DNA of 64,000 nt from the NCBI GenBank assembly GCA_027475525.1, contig JAMWFC010000085.1:248001-312000 (forward strand), in the 5' to 3' direction. The notes under the pieces are model-generated. The model worked only from the letters and a program-made list of their open reading frames with translations, had not been told where the DNA came from and ran no database searches. Position 1 is the stretch's first letter; the number at the start of each line of letters is the position of its first letter. This DNA is from Macrolepiota albuminosa. Its lineage: Eukaryota; Basidiomycota; Agaricomycetes; Agaricales; Agaricaceae. The position numbers and the translations under genes are program-made. Below, in pieces: positions 11,491 to 22,530 of the stretch.

Positions 11491-11644
11491 CATGGCATGA
11501 ATAAACCCTCCTCGAGGTTCTCCATTTCCCTCCCCTCTCCATTCCTCCCCGCAATAACTCGAGGCTGCATGGCATGAATAAACCCTCCTCGAGGTTCTCC
11601 ATTTCCCTCCCCTCTCCATTCCTCCCCGCAATAACTCGAGGCTG
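11491..11644. repeat. 77-bp tandem duplication
   Basis: Two copies, 11,491-11,567 and 11,568-11,644, begin CATGGCATGAATAAACC and have a period of 77. The matching right inverted repeat has one copy. Probable assembly artefact. Confidence 0.9.
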
Positions 11645-11725
11645 CATGTCTCCCCTTCCATCTTTTCCCACCCCCGACGCCAGCATACGTTCACGAAAGG
11701 GCCCTGAAAATCTACGCAGGCCTAC

Positions 11726-11879
11726 GCAAGCCACCAGCGGACATCCACGCAGACGTACGTTGACGGACTCAAACCTACGCGGGCCCTCCCAGGCCTGCGC
11801 AGGCAAGCCACCAGCGGACATCCACGCAGACGTACGTTGACGGACTCAAACCTACGCGGGCCCTCCCAGGCCTGCGCAG
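11726..11879. repeat. 77-bp tandem duplication
   Basis: Copies 11,726-11,802 and 11,803-11,879 begin GCAAGCCACCAGCGG, period 77. The right inverted repeat has one copy. Probable assembly artefact. Confidence 0.9.
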
Positions 11880-11969
11880 GACACCAGCAGACATCCACAG
11901 AGGCCTACGCAGGTCCACAGAGTCTGGTTGGACCAAGGAAAAAAGTAACTTCGTCTTGCCCGCCGTATG

Positions 11970-12047
11970 CCTGTGGGGGGGAATTGAACCCCCGGCCTTG
12001 GGAAAGCCTCCAGCAACGGAACGCACATTTAACCGTTGCACCACAGG
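11970..12047 (-). repeat. tRNA-like sequence (Pol III A and B boxes) in KDZ inverted repeat
   Basis: On the minus strand CCTGTGG pairs with CCACAGG as an acceptor-like stem. TGGTGCAACGG matches the A box. GGGGGTTCAATTCCCCC is a perfect T arm with B-box core GGTTCAATTCC. A GGC/GCC stem resembles a long variable arm. No 7-base anticodon loop on a 5-bp stem can be drawn and the 3' side lacks a normal discriminator, so it is called tRNA-like and not a tRNA gene. A run of T's (Pol III stop) follows about 25 nt downstream. Twin copy at 27,271-27,348. Confidence 0.7.
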
Positions 12048-12612
12048 TCCGTTACTAACGGATAGATTCAAAGGTCAGATAACACAATGAACGGACGCCC
12101 ACCTACGTTTCTGCAGGTTCCCGTATGGATTTTTTGAGGTGGAAGGGGGGTGGCATACCTCCCAAAAGAGTTTTTGTGGCCTGAAAGGGGCGTTGGCATC
12201 AGCAGCCATCAGCTGGCCATCAGCTGGCATCCGTCGGAGTTCGTCGGCAGCCGTCGTGACCCGCTGGCATCCGTCGTGGCGTCTCGGAGAGCGTGGGGGG
12301 TGGCGGAAGAGAGATGGGGTGGGGAGAAAGAGGGGGAAGGGGGAAGGGGAGGAGCATGGGTGTCCGCTGGTACCCCAGCGGACGTAGCAGACGTCGGACG
12401 TCAGGTCAGGGGGGAGGAGGGAAGCGGGGTGCATGTGGTGGACGGGGGTGGCGTGTGAGGTAGTGTGGGGAGTGGAGAGGATGGCACTGGGAGAAAGAGG
12501 GGGAAGGGCGGAAGAGGGTGCATGAGTGTCCGCTGTCCGCTGGCATGCCAGCGGACAGTAGCGGACGGTAGCTGACATCGGCATGTGAGCCAGCTGACGT
12601 TAGCGGTGCAAC

Positions 12613-12690
12613 CAGTCCCAGTGGTTCAGTGGAATATTCATTTATTGATATTCAATATTGTGTACAGTGGTGGGTTCTACTCCTACTTCA
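12613..12690 (+). repeat. tRNA-like sequence in KDZ left inverted repeat
   Basis: A box TGGTTCAGTGG and B-box-like GGTTCTACTCC flank an AT-rich segment with imperfect hairpin character (AATATTCATTTATTGATATT) where the anticodon arm should be. The first half resembles tRNA-Gly. Twin on the minus strand at about 26,475-26,552. Confidence 0.6.
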
Positions 12691-13079
12691 CCTTAACAGG
12701 GACTAATGCTGTGTTTTTATATGGGTGCATTTTTGCTCTACATATACATCGCACTGACCTGGAGTATGCGCCTGTGGTAGTGGATCTGACCAAAACTCTA
12801 GGAATTACTGAAACGAGAAAGGATGGAGGAGTTGACACATGAAATCATTCCAGTTCACATGACAAGTGACGATACACTAGGGCTGACTACCTTTTTTACA
12901 AAGACCAGCACAAAGGTAGCCCGCCACAGTGTATTATCAACTGTCATGAGCACTGGAATGACCACATGCGTCAACTCGTCCATCTTATCCCGCTGCAGAA
13001 ATCTCTGGAGTTTTCAACGGATCAAATTCATGACGCTAGCGGACGTCAGCGGCCTGCTGCTATTATATAAGTGAACTAG

Positions 13080-13152
13080 TGGGAGTCGAACCCACTTCTT
13101 GTGCACAATATGAAATATCAATTGATGAATATTCCATTGTACCACAGGCGCT
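13080..13152 (-). repeat. tRNA-like sequence at inner part of KDZ left inverted repeat
   Basis: Minus strand: A box TGGTACAATGG and perfect B box GGTTCGACTCC, with a GTGGG/CCCAC T stem. The anticodon arm is replaced by an AT-rich near-palindrome around CAATTG. Twin on the plus strand at about 26,009-26,086. Confidence 0.65.
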
Positions 13153-13319
13153 TGCTACAAGTCAGGACGGTGTTCATGTAGTGCACAAACGGACCCATAC
13201 AGAATTTGAACGGATAGAGATTTTACTGCAACTGGTGCATCTGTATTGAATTGACAATATTAGACTGATATTTATTTACACCATAGAAGTATACAGGAAA
13301 GAGGAAAACCATGGTTTGT

Positions 13320-14160
13320 AGCGGAATATTGGACTGATATTGATTTACACCATAGCATTATACATGAAGCGTCTGTGTGTAGTGGAATATTTCTCATTGG
13401 TATTCCTTGTATCTTGCATTAGGTGGGTTCGACTCCCCTAGTGCATTGAGATCGAACTCAAATATTTTTGACCACACACAGAAGAATAGACTGATGTTTA
13501 TTTACATCATAGCAATGTAAAGTAAGCATCGGTGGTCTAGTGGAATATTATCCATTGGTCTTTATTATGTCTTGCAGTAGACGGGTTCGATTCCTACTAG
13601 TGCATTTTTGTCTCACTGTTTTTAGCTAATTGTTATTTACTACACAGTATGATAAACAAAGTAAGGTCCTAATTTAAACATAGTGACATGATATCTATTT
13701 AGACTATAGCAGTGTACAGTAAGCATCGATAATCTAGTGGAATATTATCCATTGGTCTTCATTGTGTGTTGCAGTAGGTGGGTTCGACTCCTGCTTGGTG
13801 CAATGAACATTAAAACGTTTGCAATTTTTGACCTGCTTAGCTAATTGTTATTTACTACACAGTATAATAAACAAAGTAAGGTCCTAATTTAAACAGAGTG
13901 ACATGATATCTATTTAGACTATAGCAGTATACAGTAAGCATTGATGGTCTAGTGGAATATTATCTATTGGTGTTTATTGTGTGTTGCAGTAGGTGGGTTC
14001 GACTCCTGCTTAGTGCAATAAACATTAGGACCTCTGCAATTTTTGACCTGCTTAGCTAATTGTTATTTACTAAACTGTAAATAAACAAAGTAAGGTTTTG
14101 TCAAGCAATAAATCAAACTTCTTTTGTAATTTAAACAGGGTCACATGATATCTATTTTCA
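13320..14160 (+). repeat. Tandem array of tRNA-like units inside KDZ left end
   Basis: Four plus-strand tRNA-like units start near 13,370, 13,523, 13,723 and 13,938. They carry A-box-like TGGTCTAGTGG (or variants) and B boxes such as GGTTCGATTCC and GGTTCGACTCC. The last copies belong to a repeat of about 213-217 bp whose spacer opens GCTAATTGTTATTTACTA (13,624; 13,837; 14,054). The unit at 13,523 is followed by TTTTT, a potential Pol III stop. The first base pairs of the acceptor can form (GCAT with GTGC) but the anticodon arm is degenerate. No protein coding is seen. Confidence 0.65.
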
Positions 14161-14211
14161 GAACTTGCTTCGTGTAAAGTTCTCGTCCGTTTCTTTAATC
14201 CTCCATCCGCC

Positions 14212-16099
14212 ATGTCTAACGAAGAACTCCACCAACGGGTCGTTGACGCGGATGTTCGAGTATTATACCTTGCTCTCAGAGGAGACCTGCGACAACTCAA
14301 AGCACAGCAGAAGGACCTGGTAAGATACAAGCACTCCTGCCTAATAGACATGCACTAATAGTCGTCCTGTAATTGACATGTGGTTCAAGGTTAGGGACGT
14401 CAAGGATGACAAGAAACTCCTCCTTGATGCCAGGAGAAGTTTCATCAACAAAGTTATCCCGCTACTCCAGAGCAAGCTTTCTGACGAGGATATGACCAGG
14501 TGGTTGAAGGACGCTGCGAAGAAATGGACCCAGAGGAGCGGAAGGGGGAGGAACCAAGTGGGGGCGAAGAACGACCTGATCCGTCGACCGAGGCCGGTCC
14601 GTCGACGGCACCGGCACGAGAAGACCGGATAGGTCATAGGCCAGCAGCAGGAGATTTGTCTGGTCCGTCACCGATTCTGAAGAAGAGAAAACGACCGAGT
14701 CCTCCAGCGCAGGAGATTTGTCTGGTCCGTCGCCAAATCCCAAGAAGCCAAAACGGGTGACCTATATTGGTCAACCTCCTCCTGGTACCTATCGTCGACA
14801 GAAGGAGCAGGAGGACGAGGATGAGGACGAGGATGAAGAGGAAAGGAAGAGGAAGAACAAGAGGGCAGAATACCGAAGGGGGAAATTACTGGAGGGATGC
14901 TGTTGGGCAGGTATCTGAGGACAGCACCTCGTCGCGAGGGTCAGCACATCAACCCCCCTTGCCAATATTGCGCAAGTAAGCGGCTACAGTGTGTCAGGAC
15001 AAAGGGCGGCACCGCATGCATCCCTGCCGGCTCATTCGCAAACGAACATGCAGCCTGACGATTGTCAAGAAAACCGTCAAGCCCAGCAACAAGGGAAAGG
15101 GGAAAAAACCACTGAGAAAGAAGTCAGTGACGATTATTGAGAGTGATGACGGTATGAAACTCTTTTCCTGCTCAAATAGCTAACCAATAGTTAGCAGATG
15201 AACCAACCAGTCCAATCGCGGGACCATCAAAACCGTCCGTCCGTCCATCCCAACCGTCGACCTCCAACCGCCCAGCGGACCCTCTTCCGGTCAAGGGAAA
15301 GGGCAAGGAGCGGGCAATGGAGTCTAGTCACAGTGAGGACATTGTGGCTGGTGTAATGGCAGGGGTGGAGAGCCGTTTGGACAGGATGGAGAATGGGTTC
15401 CAGGAAGCATTGCGGAATGTTGGGGAGCAGGTGTGGGACGGGTTTGTCACGGCTGAGGCGAGCTGGTTACCGCGTATTGAGGACTTCTTCCGTCGCTACC
15501 AGACTCAGGTCGACACGCTCGGTGGCCGCATAGAAACCCTGCAAACAAATGTTTCTCTTGCGGGTGAGACACTTGAAGACCACGCCGGACGTATCCGTCA
15601 GACGGAAGAGCAGATCCGCAATATTTGGGGTGTGGTTGACACTTTGCAGAATCAACTTCACATCTCTACCCGTCCCTCCAGTCCGTCAGCTCAGGATGAT
15701 GTGGCAGTGCATCCAACAGGGCACAGTGGACTTGGACCCATCGTTGAAGAGGAAGAAACCACTCCTGACCCCATCGCTGACCAATCCCCTGCCACTGCTG
15801 ACATATCCGTTCCCACTGGTGACACCTCTGCCCTCGCCACTGACCAATCCCATCACGCCGCTGACTTATCCGCTCTCACCGTCGCTCCGTCCCCGCTTCA
15901 ACAAACATCCTCAGGGACGACTCCCGCACGAACATCTCCGTCACCCCCTCAACCATCTTCCGTCCCAGTCCCTGCCGAGGACCCTCTCCCTGGCCCAAGG
16001 GGACGGCTCGCAGCAACTCCCGAAGTAGTCGGCCGCCATGCAACGGACCCATCATCCAGTCGGCTTACTGAGAGACGGAAGGCAACAGAAGAGAAGTGA
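14212..16099 (+). pseudogene. KDZ gene K1: Zn2Cys6-like, acidic, coiled-coil protein (frameshifted, spliced)
   Basis: Start ATG 14,212 (MSNEELHQRVVDADVRV). Exon 1 ends at 14,319 before GTAAGA, and an exon follows from about 14,390. An acidic/basic stretch lies at 14,800-14,880. A cysteine cluster starts at 14,960 with C-x2-C-x6-C-x8-C (CQYCASKRLQC), then continues one base out of frame as C-x2-C-x7-C (cysteine codons 15,017, 15,025 and 15,049). Restoring one base gives a standard Zn2Cys6 spacing. An intron (GTATGA...TTAGCAG, about 15,152-15,198) joins this to a long open frame ending at TGA near 16,099. That frame holds a predicted coiled coil (ESRLDRMENGFQEALRNV to TLQNQL) and a Ser/Thr/Pro-rich tail. 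Frames between 14,500 and 14,950 could not be resolved. DNA binding is inferred. Confidence 0.6.
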
Positions 16100-16203
16100 A
16101 GATGGACAATTACATATTTTTTTTTTCATTATGACACACATTCGTACATTTTTGTAACCCTATAGTTTACAAAATGTAATATAACATTCCCCCCTTCCCC
16201 ACA

Positions 16204-18500
16204 TCAATGACGGCGGACTGGTCGAATGACCTTAGTGCGGCTGCTACTCCTTTTTGCTGGTGTAGACATATCAATGTATCGAGCTGCATCCTCCTGTAAC
16301 ATTTGTGCTTGAGACTTGCGGGGTCGCTTGGAATTTGTTGACAATTGGTTAGGCAATGCCTTGCGCTTCTTTTGGTTTTGTAATGCCGGCCTTCCCTCAC
16401 CTTCAAATTGGTCATTGTCCTCATCTTGAAGAATGTCGAGCACCCTTCTTGACACTCTATATCTAGGGGAACCATCACTAGGGCCATTAATTGGAGGGTC
16501 TGGATGGCTCCATCCTCTTTGTTGTAAGAGGTGGATGGTAGTGGCATCTACCACTGCTGTATCATCAACACATCCGTCATGAACGGATTCGTCGAGAGCG
16601 GACTCGTCGTGAGCGGAAGCTGATACATTTGGTCGGGATTCGTTGTGAACCGTGGATCTGTTGTGGCGCTGAGGCTGGGGAGTGTGCGGTGAGCGCAAGA
16701 CAGGAGGTTCCTCCTGTAAGTCAGGCAGTGGTGTGTGTGGTACGCTAGGTGACAGGGGAAGTGTAGGCCCCCATTGCCACTCCAAGTTGGCTGCAGATCC
16801 GGTGACTAAAGCGGATCCGCCATCAGCGGCTCCATCATTAGCAATGGTCCTACTGTTGCCATCGACTACCGCAGATCCGTGACTAAAGCGATCTGCCATC
16901 AGCGCTCCATCATTAGCAATGGTCCTACTGTTGCCATCGACTACCGCTGATGGTGTTGGCCTCTGTTTCCGATTTTTCCCTCCATTTTTGCGTGTAGCCT
17001 TACGTGCTGCTGCTGCTGCCGCATTTTTTTCACATCAGCTCGGGTGCCGTACTCGGCAGCTACTGGCTGCTTGTGACGGTTGAGATAAACCGTCCAGCGG
17101 AAGGTATCACCGGATCCATACTGTCCTTGACGGTCTCTCCAGAAGTTCAGCAGACGCAATAGCTCAGGCCGACCAAGATTATGAGGATCTTGGAATATCA
17201 GACCCTCTGGAAGATACCTTGAATGTATGAATTGCTGATCATTGGTCCTCACTGCCTTGTAAGGAGCAGATTCATAACGGTAACCAGACGCAATTTCTGA
17301 TGGGGTGATCAGATGATGAGCAAAGGTGGAGAAAACTAGGATTCACTGTAATGAGTATTTAGATAGTCCCGGACAAGCATTTCCAATTCTGCCCGAGTTT
17401 GAAATATATTTGGTCCTGGATCTGCTGGTAATATTGGGAATCCATCCCTATCCAGATCAAGGATGAGGTCATGGCGTGTAAGGATAGGAGGAGTCAAATC
17501 ATGGGGTGATTGCATGTTGGACGGCATGTCTCTACCAAGAAGAGCAGACATGTAATCCATCATCTTCTTGTTGAGGTCACTAACAAGGTCAGGAAAGGAG
17601 TCTTGAAAGGTAGGTCGGTTAGCATGGGTCAAGTATGACATATTGTCATGACTATAATTGGTGTCAAAATTGTTTAAAGAATGATGGCACCACATACATT
17701 CTAATAGTCATGCCTTCATCTGCATACCAACCAACAACAGTCCAACTCAACATGCCCATCTCTCTAAATCGAAGCACATCTGCATCGTCCACACGCTTCA
17801 AACCGTGCTTTCGGGCCTTCCTGGAGAGACAACGATTAGAAAGCGGAATCAAGCGGACGGATGTACAACGAATAGAGGACGGATGGGGACGGAAGCAGTA
17901 CCAACTTGCGCTGAATTTCTGGCGGATTTCCTTTTTCGCTCCATTCTGCCGCCATCTTCCGTAAACGACTTTCCTCCTGCGGTGTGAGTTGATGCATAAC
18001 ATTTTTGACAGCCACATTATATTGTGCAAATGCATCCAATCCCGAGGCGTTGTGATCCTTACCCCTCAACAAGTTCTGGATCTCCTCGTTTATCTCCTTT
18101 GCCATTGTCTGCCGGACAACATCTCGCAGTGAAGTTTTCAGGAGCACCTTTGGATCTTTATGCTGGTAATAAGGGCGCCAGCAATTCTTGATATACTGGA
18201 CAACCTTCTATTCAAGCAAATGATGTCTAGTTCTTTGCAATGAGTTGCTGTACCTACTTTGATTCTCTCTGCCCACTCTTCCCCTGTCTTTGGCTCTGTC
18301 CCCTTAGTGGCCCAGTAGTTGAAAATATCCGTTAGGATTTTATCCTTCAAGATAGCAGTCCGAGCTTGAGGAGTAGTTGAGGAGCGGTAGAGTTCCTTGT
18401 ATGGTTCAAAGATAGATCTTTCTTCCGCTGTAAATATCGGTTCCACTCGTCTTTTCTTTGGTGAAAATATTGGTTCAGGCGGTTGCAGGAGGGCAGACAT
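16204..18500 (-). pseudogene. KDZ gene K2: unknown protein, several exons, opposite to its neighbours
   Basis: Start ATG at 18,500 (MSALLQPPEPIFSPKKRR). Exon 1 reads through FTAEERSIFEPYKELYR to AERIK. An intron at GTAGGT leads to YIKNCWRPYYQHKDP and on to HQLTPQEESRLRKMAAEW. A second intron (GTACTG...CTAATC...) leads to HGLKRVDDADVLRFREMG and GWYADEGMTIRM. Later exons carry DSFPDLVSDLNKKMMDYM and PHNLGRPELLRLLNFWRD, and a Ser/Lys-rich tail (KKRKALPNQLSTNSKRPRK, possible nuclear signal) ends near 16,204. Two joins could not be made in frame, so decay is possible. I do not recognise a domain with known function. It lies head-to-head with the transposase gene (241 bp between the start codons), so a shared bidirectional promoter is likely. 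An imperfect 75-78-bp repeat near 16,793-16,948 disturbs the 3' part. Confidence 0.55.
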
Positions 18501-18741
18501 GTTTGTAGACAATATAATTTTCTGCAACCACACAGTTCTCAACCGAAGGATCACATGATAAAATATAGATTTTCCGTTCAGTGTCCGTTGATGACAAACG
18601 GATTCCGTTTGTCTTCGACGGATAGGGTCCGCTGTCCGCTGGTATCCGGCCCGTCCAAATTGGGGCATATTGCCATATTGATGAGCGGTCTCATTAGATA
18701 TCCCGTACAATGGCTAGGTCCTGGCCATAGATATTTTGATC
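18501..18741. promoter_or_regulatory. Bidirectional promoter region between KDZ K2 and the transposase
   Basis: The 241 bp between two divergent start codons are dense in GACGGAT/TCCGTC/TCCGCTGG motifs (about 18,570-18,655), the same motif class as in the terminal repeats. The motifs might bind the transposase or the K1 protein. This is inference from position and motif density only. Confidence 0.4.
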
Positions 18742-21700
18742 ATGAACCTGAACTCTCTAAAGAAACGCAAGCGACCAAAAACAACAGTCATCAGACAAAG
18801 GGACCTCATCCTGTTTGCTGAGGAAAGGACACGACTCACTCAGAACACACGAGGGTTGCCAGTCCTCATAACACAACGGCTACCACTGGGTCCCGCTCCC
18901 ATTGTAACTGGTGCACCATCTGCGGCATTTGCAGATGATGATAACTTTGCACACTTGGACAATAATCCAACGGTAGATGATGTAGATGATACAATGCCCG
19001 TATCCATAAGGCATGTAAAGGTGATTTGAATGTATGCTATTATTGAGAGCGAATTATTCAAGTTCATACATAGACACAGGCAGATTATCTTAACGACTTC
19101 ATCAACCATGTTCCACAGTTGCTCAATGGATTGCTTGGTCGTGAATCAATGGATGACGTTACTGATTGCCTTGCTTGTCCTGACCATTACCTCGCACGAT
19201 GGCATGCCGTGATTGCGTTGGGTCAAGAATATTCTGTGCGGATGTTTCCGCCGCACGCACGACTCCAACCCGTTTCACCGACCTGAAGTATGGAATGGTA
19301 GGTATTTCCAACCAATGAATATGTCGGATACTGGAGGGTATTTCTATATCCAACACAATTCATTGCATGCAAACTGTCATCAAGGGAAGGTCAGGGTCAG
19401 GGCTCTTGAGGACCACAGCGGAAAAAGGACATTCAGGAGCAAGAGTTTCTACGACTCGAATATCAACTGGATGTTGAACTTCCATCAGCGGATAGCGATC
19501 CGGGACATCCGGCAGCGCATCCATCCATGACTTCAGATTTCCTGAGCAGACTTCAGGATGCCAGCCTTGATCAAATCATGGAAGAGGAAGAGCAAGAGGA
19601 CCCAGAGAATAATGTGCCAATAGAAGATATTCCAGAAGATCGGCCAGCCACGAACGGGTTCCGTATGGACAGATATGATTGCTTTGGGAATCCAATACAA
19701 CGGATTGTTCACACAACTGGAGTACACTACATCACTGTCATTTCATGTGAGTGTTCTGGGATGGATGTCTTGGTGGAGGATACCATCCGCTCGCAGCTGG
19801 TCCCCAGTACATTTGATCGGACACAAACATATTTTACAACGGCTGTGCTGGACACTTCCGTCTGACAAATCTAGAGTGCAAAGCATCCGCCTACCAGTAC
19901 TGGCAGAAAATTGCAAGAATAACTTCCCCGATTGCATCTTCTGGTGAGGTGGATAACCTTTACCGCGAGCTACGACACTTTCTCGTTCATGGCGTGGCTG
20001 AAGAAGTTGAAGTGGGCAGGCTTTGGCCATGATGAATCGAGGCATCCCATGGCGCCGGACCGTGGTGAACTTGCAATATTCTGTCCAACTTGTCCCCAAC
20101 CAGGAGTCAATCTTCCATCCAACTGGGAAGAAGATCCCGTCCGGTGGAAGTTCAATCGTTCTTTAATGATGGACGGCAACTTCAAGGCGGATCACGTCCG
20201 ACATTCTAATCCTGCTCATGATGTATGGCATTCAGAAGGCGTGGTATGATGGCCAGGAGGGATGAGCTCACCCACTATCTCAAGCGCGCAAAGGAACAGC
20301 CAACGGTGAGTGACATTCTTTAACTCTACCTGTCCGCCGTCCGCTCATCAATTCAATCCTGTCCGTCGGCCGTCTGCTGGACCTCCGGCTGTCCAGGGAG
20401 CCGCCTGTGAAAACACATTCAAAGCTATTGAAAAGGCCCTGATGATGAACAAGTCATGCGACATTACTGGTATTGTTGCAACGGCATGTACACGGCACGG
20501 CTGCTTTGCTCCTAATAGTGTAACAAACTTGACCCGTGGTGAAGGCCAGGTTTACACAGACTTTTCCATCACACGGGCAGTTAAGACGACCAACATGGAT
20601 GGGATTCAGCGTCTCCTACTGGTATATGACATAGCATGCCAGTGGTGTGTCAAATTTTCTGAACGGCTTGCCGAGGCTGGAGAAGTCCTGCCAGATAATC
20701 TACTCGTGGACTTTGCAATAGGACTTCTTCATGTCCATGGGCATAAGGAGGATTGTTTTTTCCGCTTTGCCCCATCCTTCATTCCTGGGGCCGGTCATTT
20801 GGCTGGGGAGATAATTGAAAGTCTCTGGTCTACACTAAATGAAGTCTCACAGATGGCCCGTACGGCTACCTTGGCACATCGGGCAGAAATCCTTGATGAT
20901 CACATGTGTGACTCAAACTGGAAGAAGCTGCTTGACATGGTTCCATTCCTATGTCGAAAGTACAGGACTGCTGTTGAGATGAGAGATGCAGCCGTTCAAT
21001 ATTTCACCGAGCGATCCGTCGGAATATCAACGGATTTACTAACAAGCTGGGAAGCCGAATAGCTAAGGCAGAAAGGCTCAGAGAGGAGGGAAACCGTAAA
21101 GCAATGGATATTCTGAAAGCTCGTACAATGACCTTCAATAGTGCAAGTGAAGACCGAATGGCAGCAGACAGTGGAAACCACTCAACGGATGTTGCAGCGA
21201 TGGATATTCATTCCTTCTGGATTCAACTTGCCCTTGACATTGAGGAGCAGCAGTAAGGTGTATTGCTGATGGCCCAAACTATTTCACTAATTGGAAGCTC
21301 AGAATTGCAATTCAGGACCAGGTTCGCCGTTTGAATCGGCATGCAAGCAATGATGATCGGCAAAAGGTCGAGGCGGAAAGAGAAATATTAAGGGTTCGAC
21401 TCAATGTCCTTGCTGCTTCTCAGGACAGGAGCGGGTTCATTGCTGGTGGAAGGCGGACTGCCCCCCTGGAACCGGATGAAGTTCCCGGAGCCTTTGACGA
21501 CAATGAAATGGGGAAGATGGACAACCAGCGATCCGCTGGTACCGCCGGTGGATAACCTTGAACCAACGATGTAGTTGTTCCAGAAGATTTTGAAATCTCC
21601 TTCCCATCTATGATCATGGGTAATGTCTCACCATTAACAATGATAGAGCGCAATCTGCGCTTGATTCAAATTGAAAGGCTCCTGCAAGCCCTTCGGGAAT

Positions 21701-22365
21701 TCATTGCAGAGAAATCATTCCTATATTCTCATGTCGTCCAGGTCGCCCAAGCAAGAATGTGAAAACTCGAGCTCGCGCATCTCTTCAAAGAATCCAGGCC
21801 TCAATCCTGGTGAAGGCTCGTGCCTATGCACGATGCCGCAGTGCTCTGCTGCGACTGGGATCGGACCCCAGCATTCAGAGAAAGTATCCAGTTCTACAGA
21901 AAGCGGATTTGAATGCAAGCACAGCTATACGAGATCCCAACATTCCTGGTTCATCAAGGATCAAGGTATCTTGGATATGGCACTCTAATTCTGATGCAGA
22001 AAATGAATCTGCAACTATTTCTGAATGTGAGTCCTCTTGTTAACATTTCCGTTATCATTACATCCGTTCGTGAACATATCTCTTCAGTTAATCGTGTTCA
22101 TTATCTACGTGCTAGAGCACAACGCAACAGATGGACAGAGGAATGTCAGCTTGTCACGAGTGAAATGGAGTGGACAGTTCGGTATTTCTTCAACCAGGCA
22201 GATATTTGGTCGAAGCGTGGTATGTCAGTGAAGAAAAGAGGTCTCCAGTCATATGCCCACAAAAAGGTGGCCATGTGGCAAGAATTGGCCTCGATGGCAA
22301 TTGATAAATTTAGGCGGGTGCTTCCTGATTTTATTCCCCCCCAAACTGCAAGAGATCCGCTGTGA
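18742..22365 (+). pseudogene. KDZ transposase (gene K3), interrupted by introns and probable frameshifts
   Basis: Start ATG 18,742 (MNLNSLKKRKRPKTTVIR). Recognised KDZ features in order: DCLACPDHYLARWHA (about 19,165-19,210); HRPEVWNGRYFQP; a CxC element VISCECSGMDVLVE followed by QLVPSTFDRTQTYFT; LECKASAYQYWQKIARIT; RGELAIFCPTCPQPGVNLP (about 20,060-20,110); DGNFKADHVRH; TACTRHGCFAPNSVTNLTRG; LLVYDIACQWCVKFSERL; HVHGHKEDCFFRFAPSFIPG; AGEIIESLWSTLNEVS; and the C-terminal region with LLQALREFIAEKSFLYSHV and EMEWTVRYFFNQADIWSKRG, ending TAG/TGA near 22,365. KDZ enzymes use an RNase H-fold DDE core to cut and paste the element. Pieces lie in different frames; some joins look like introns, others (near 20,000-20,250 and 21,540-21,580) contain stops. 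Probably inactive here. Confidence 0.85.
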
Positions 22366-22373
22366 AAATGGTG

Positions 22374-22480
22374 GATGCAGAGACGGATTGATGTGATGGA
22401 TGCAGAGACGGATTGATGTGACGGATGCAGAGACGGATTGATGTGACGGATGCAGAGACGGATTGAACTGATGGATGCAG
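22374..22480 (+). repeat. 25-bp minisatellite downstream of the transposase
   Basis: Four units of GATGCAGAGACGGATTGATGTGACG start at 22,374, 22,399, 22,424 and 22,449, with a partial fifth at 22,474. Nearly identical and without variable spacers, so not a CRISPR. Each unit holds GACGGAT, the motif class found across the KDZ element. Confidence 0.9.
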
Positions 22481-22530
22481 CTTGCTGCCATCAGCGGATG
22501 ATCGGAACGGATTTGTGACAGTCACATGCA

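Larger units (their letters stand above)
11195..13308. repeat. KDZ left terminal inverted repeat
   Basis: Inverted counterpart of 25,851-27,970. It carries many GC-rich short motifs (TCCGCTGG, GCGGACAT, GACGTCAGC), three tRNA-like units (about 11,970-12,047 minus, 12,613-12,690 plus, 13,080-13,152 minus) and two 77-bp tandem duplications (11,491 and 11,726) that the right copy lacks. The right copy instead has an expanded GCATCCGTCG-type array near 26,890-27,060. Confidence 0.88.

Noticed and set aside
11970..12047. A functional tRNA-Leu or tRNA-Ser gene
   Set aside because: Acceptor, T arm and boxes are good, but no proper anticodon stem-loop can be drawn, even allowing for an intron, and it exists as an inverted twin within the transposon ends.
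16793..16948. A sixteenth 77-bp artefact in K2
   Set aside because: The two copies differ by several indels and their offset varies from 75 to 78, so it is listed only as an imperfect repeat that could be real.
22374..22480. A CRISPR-like array
   Set aside because: Units follow head to tail at 25 bp with no unique spacers, and the organism is a eukaryote.
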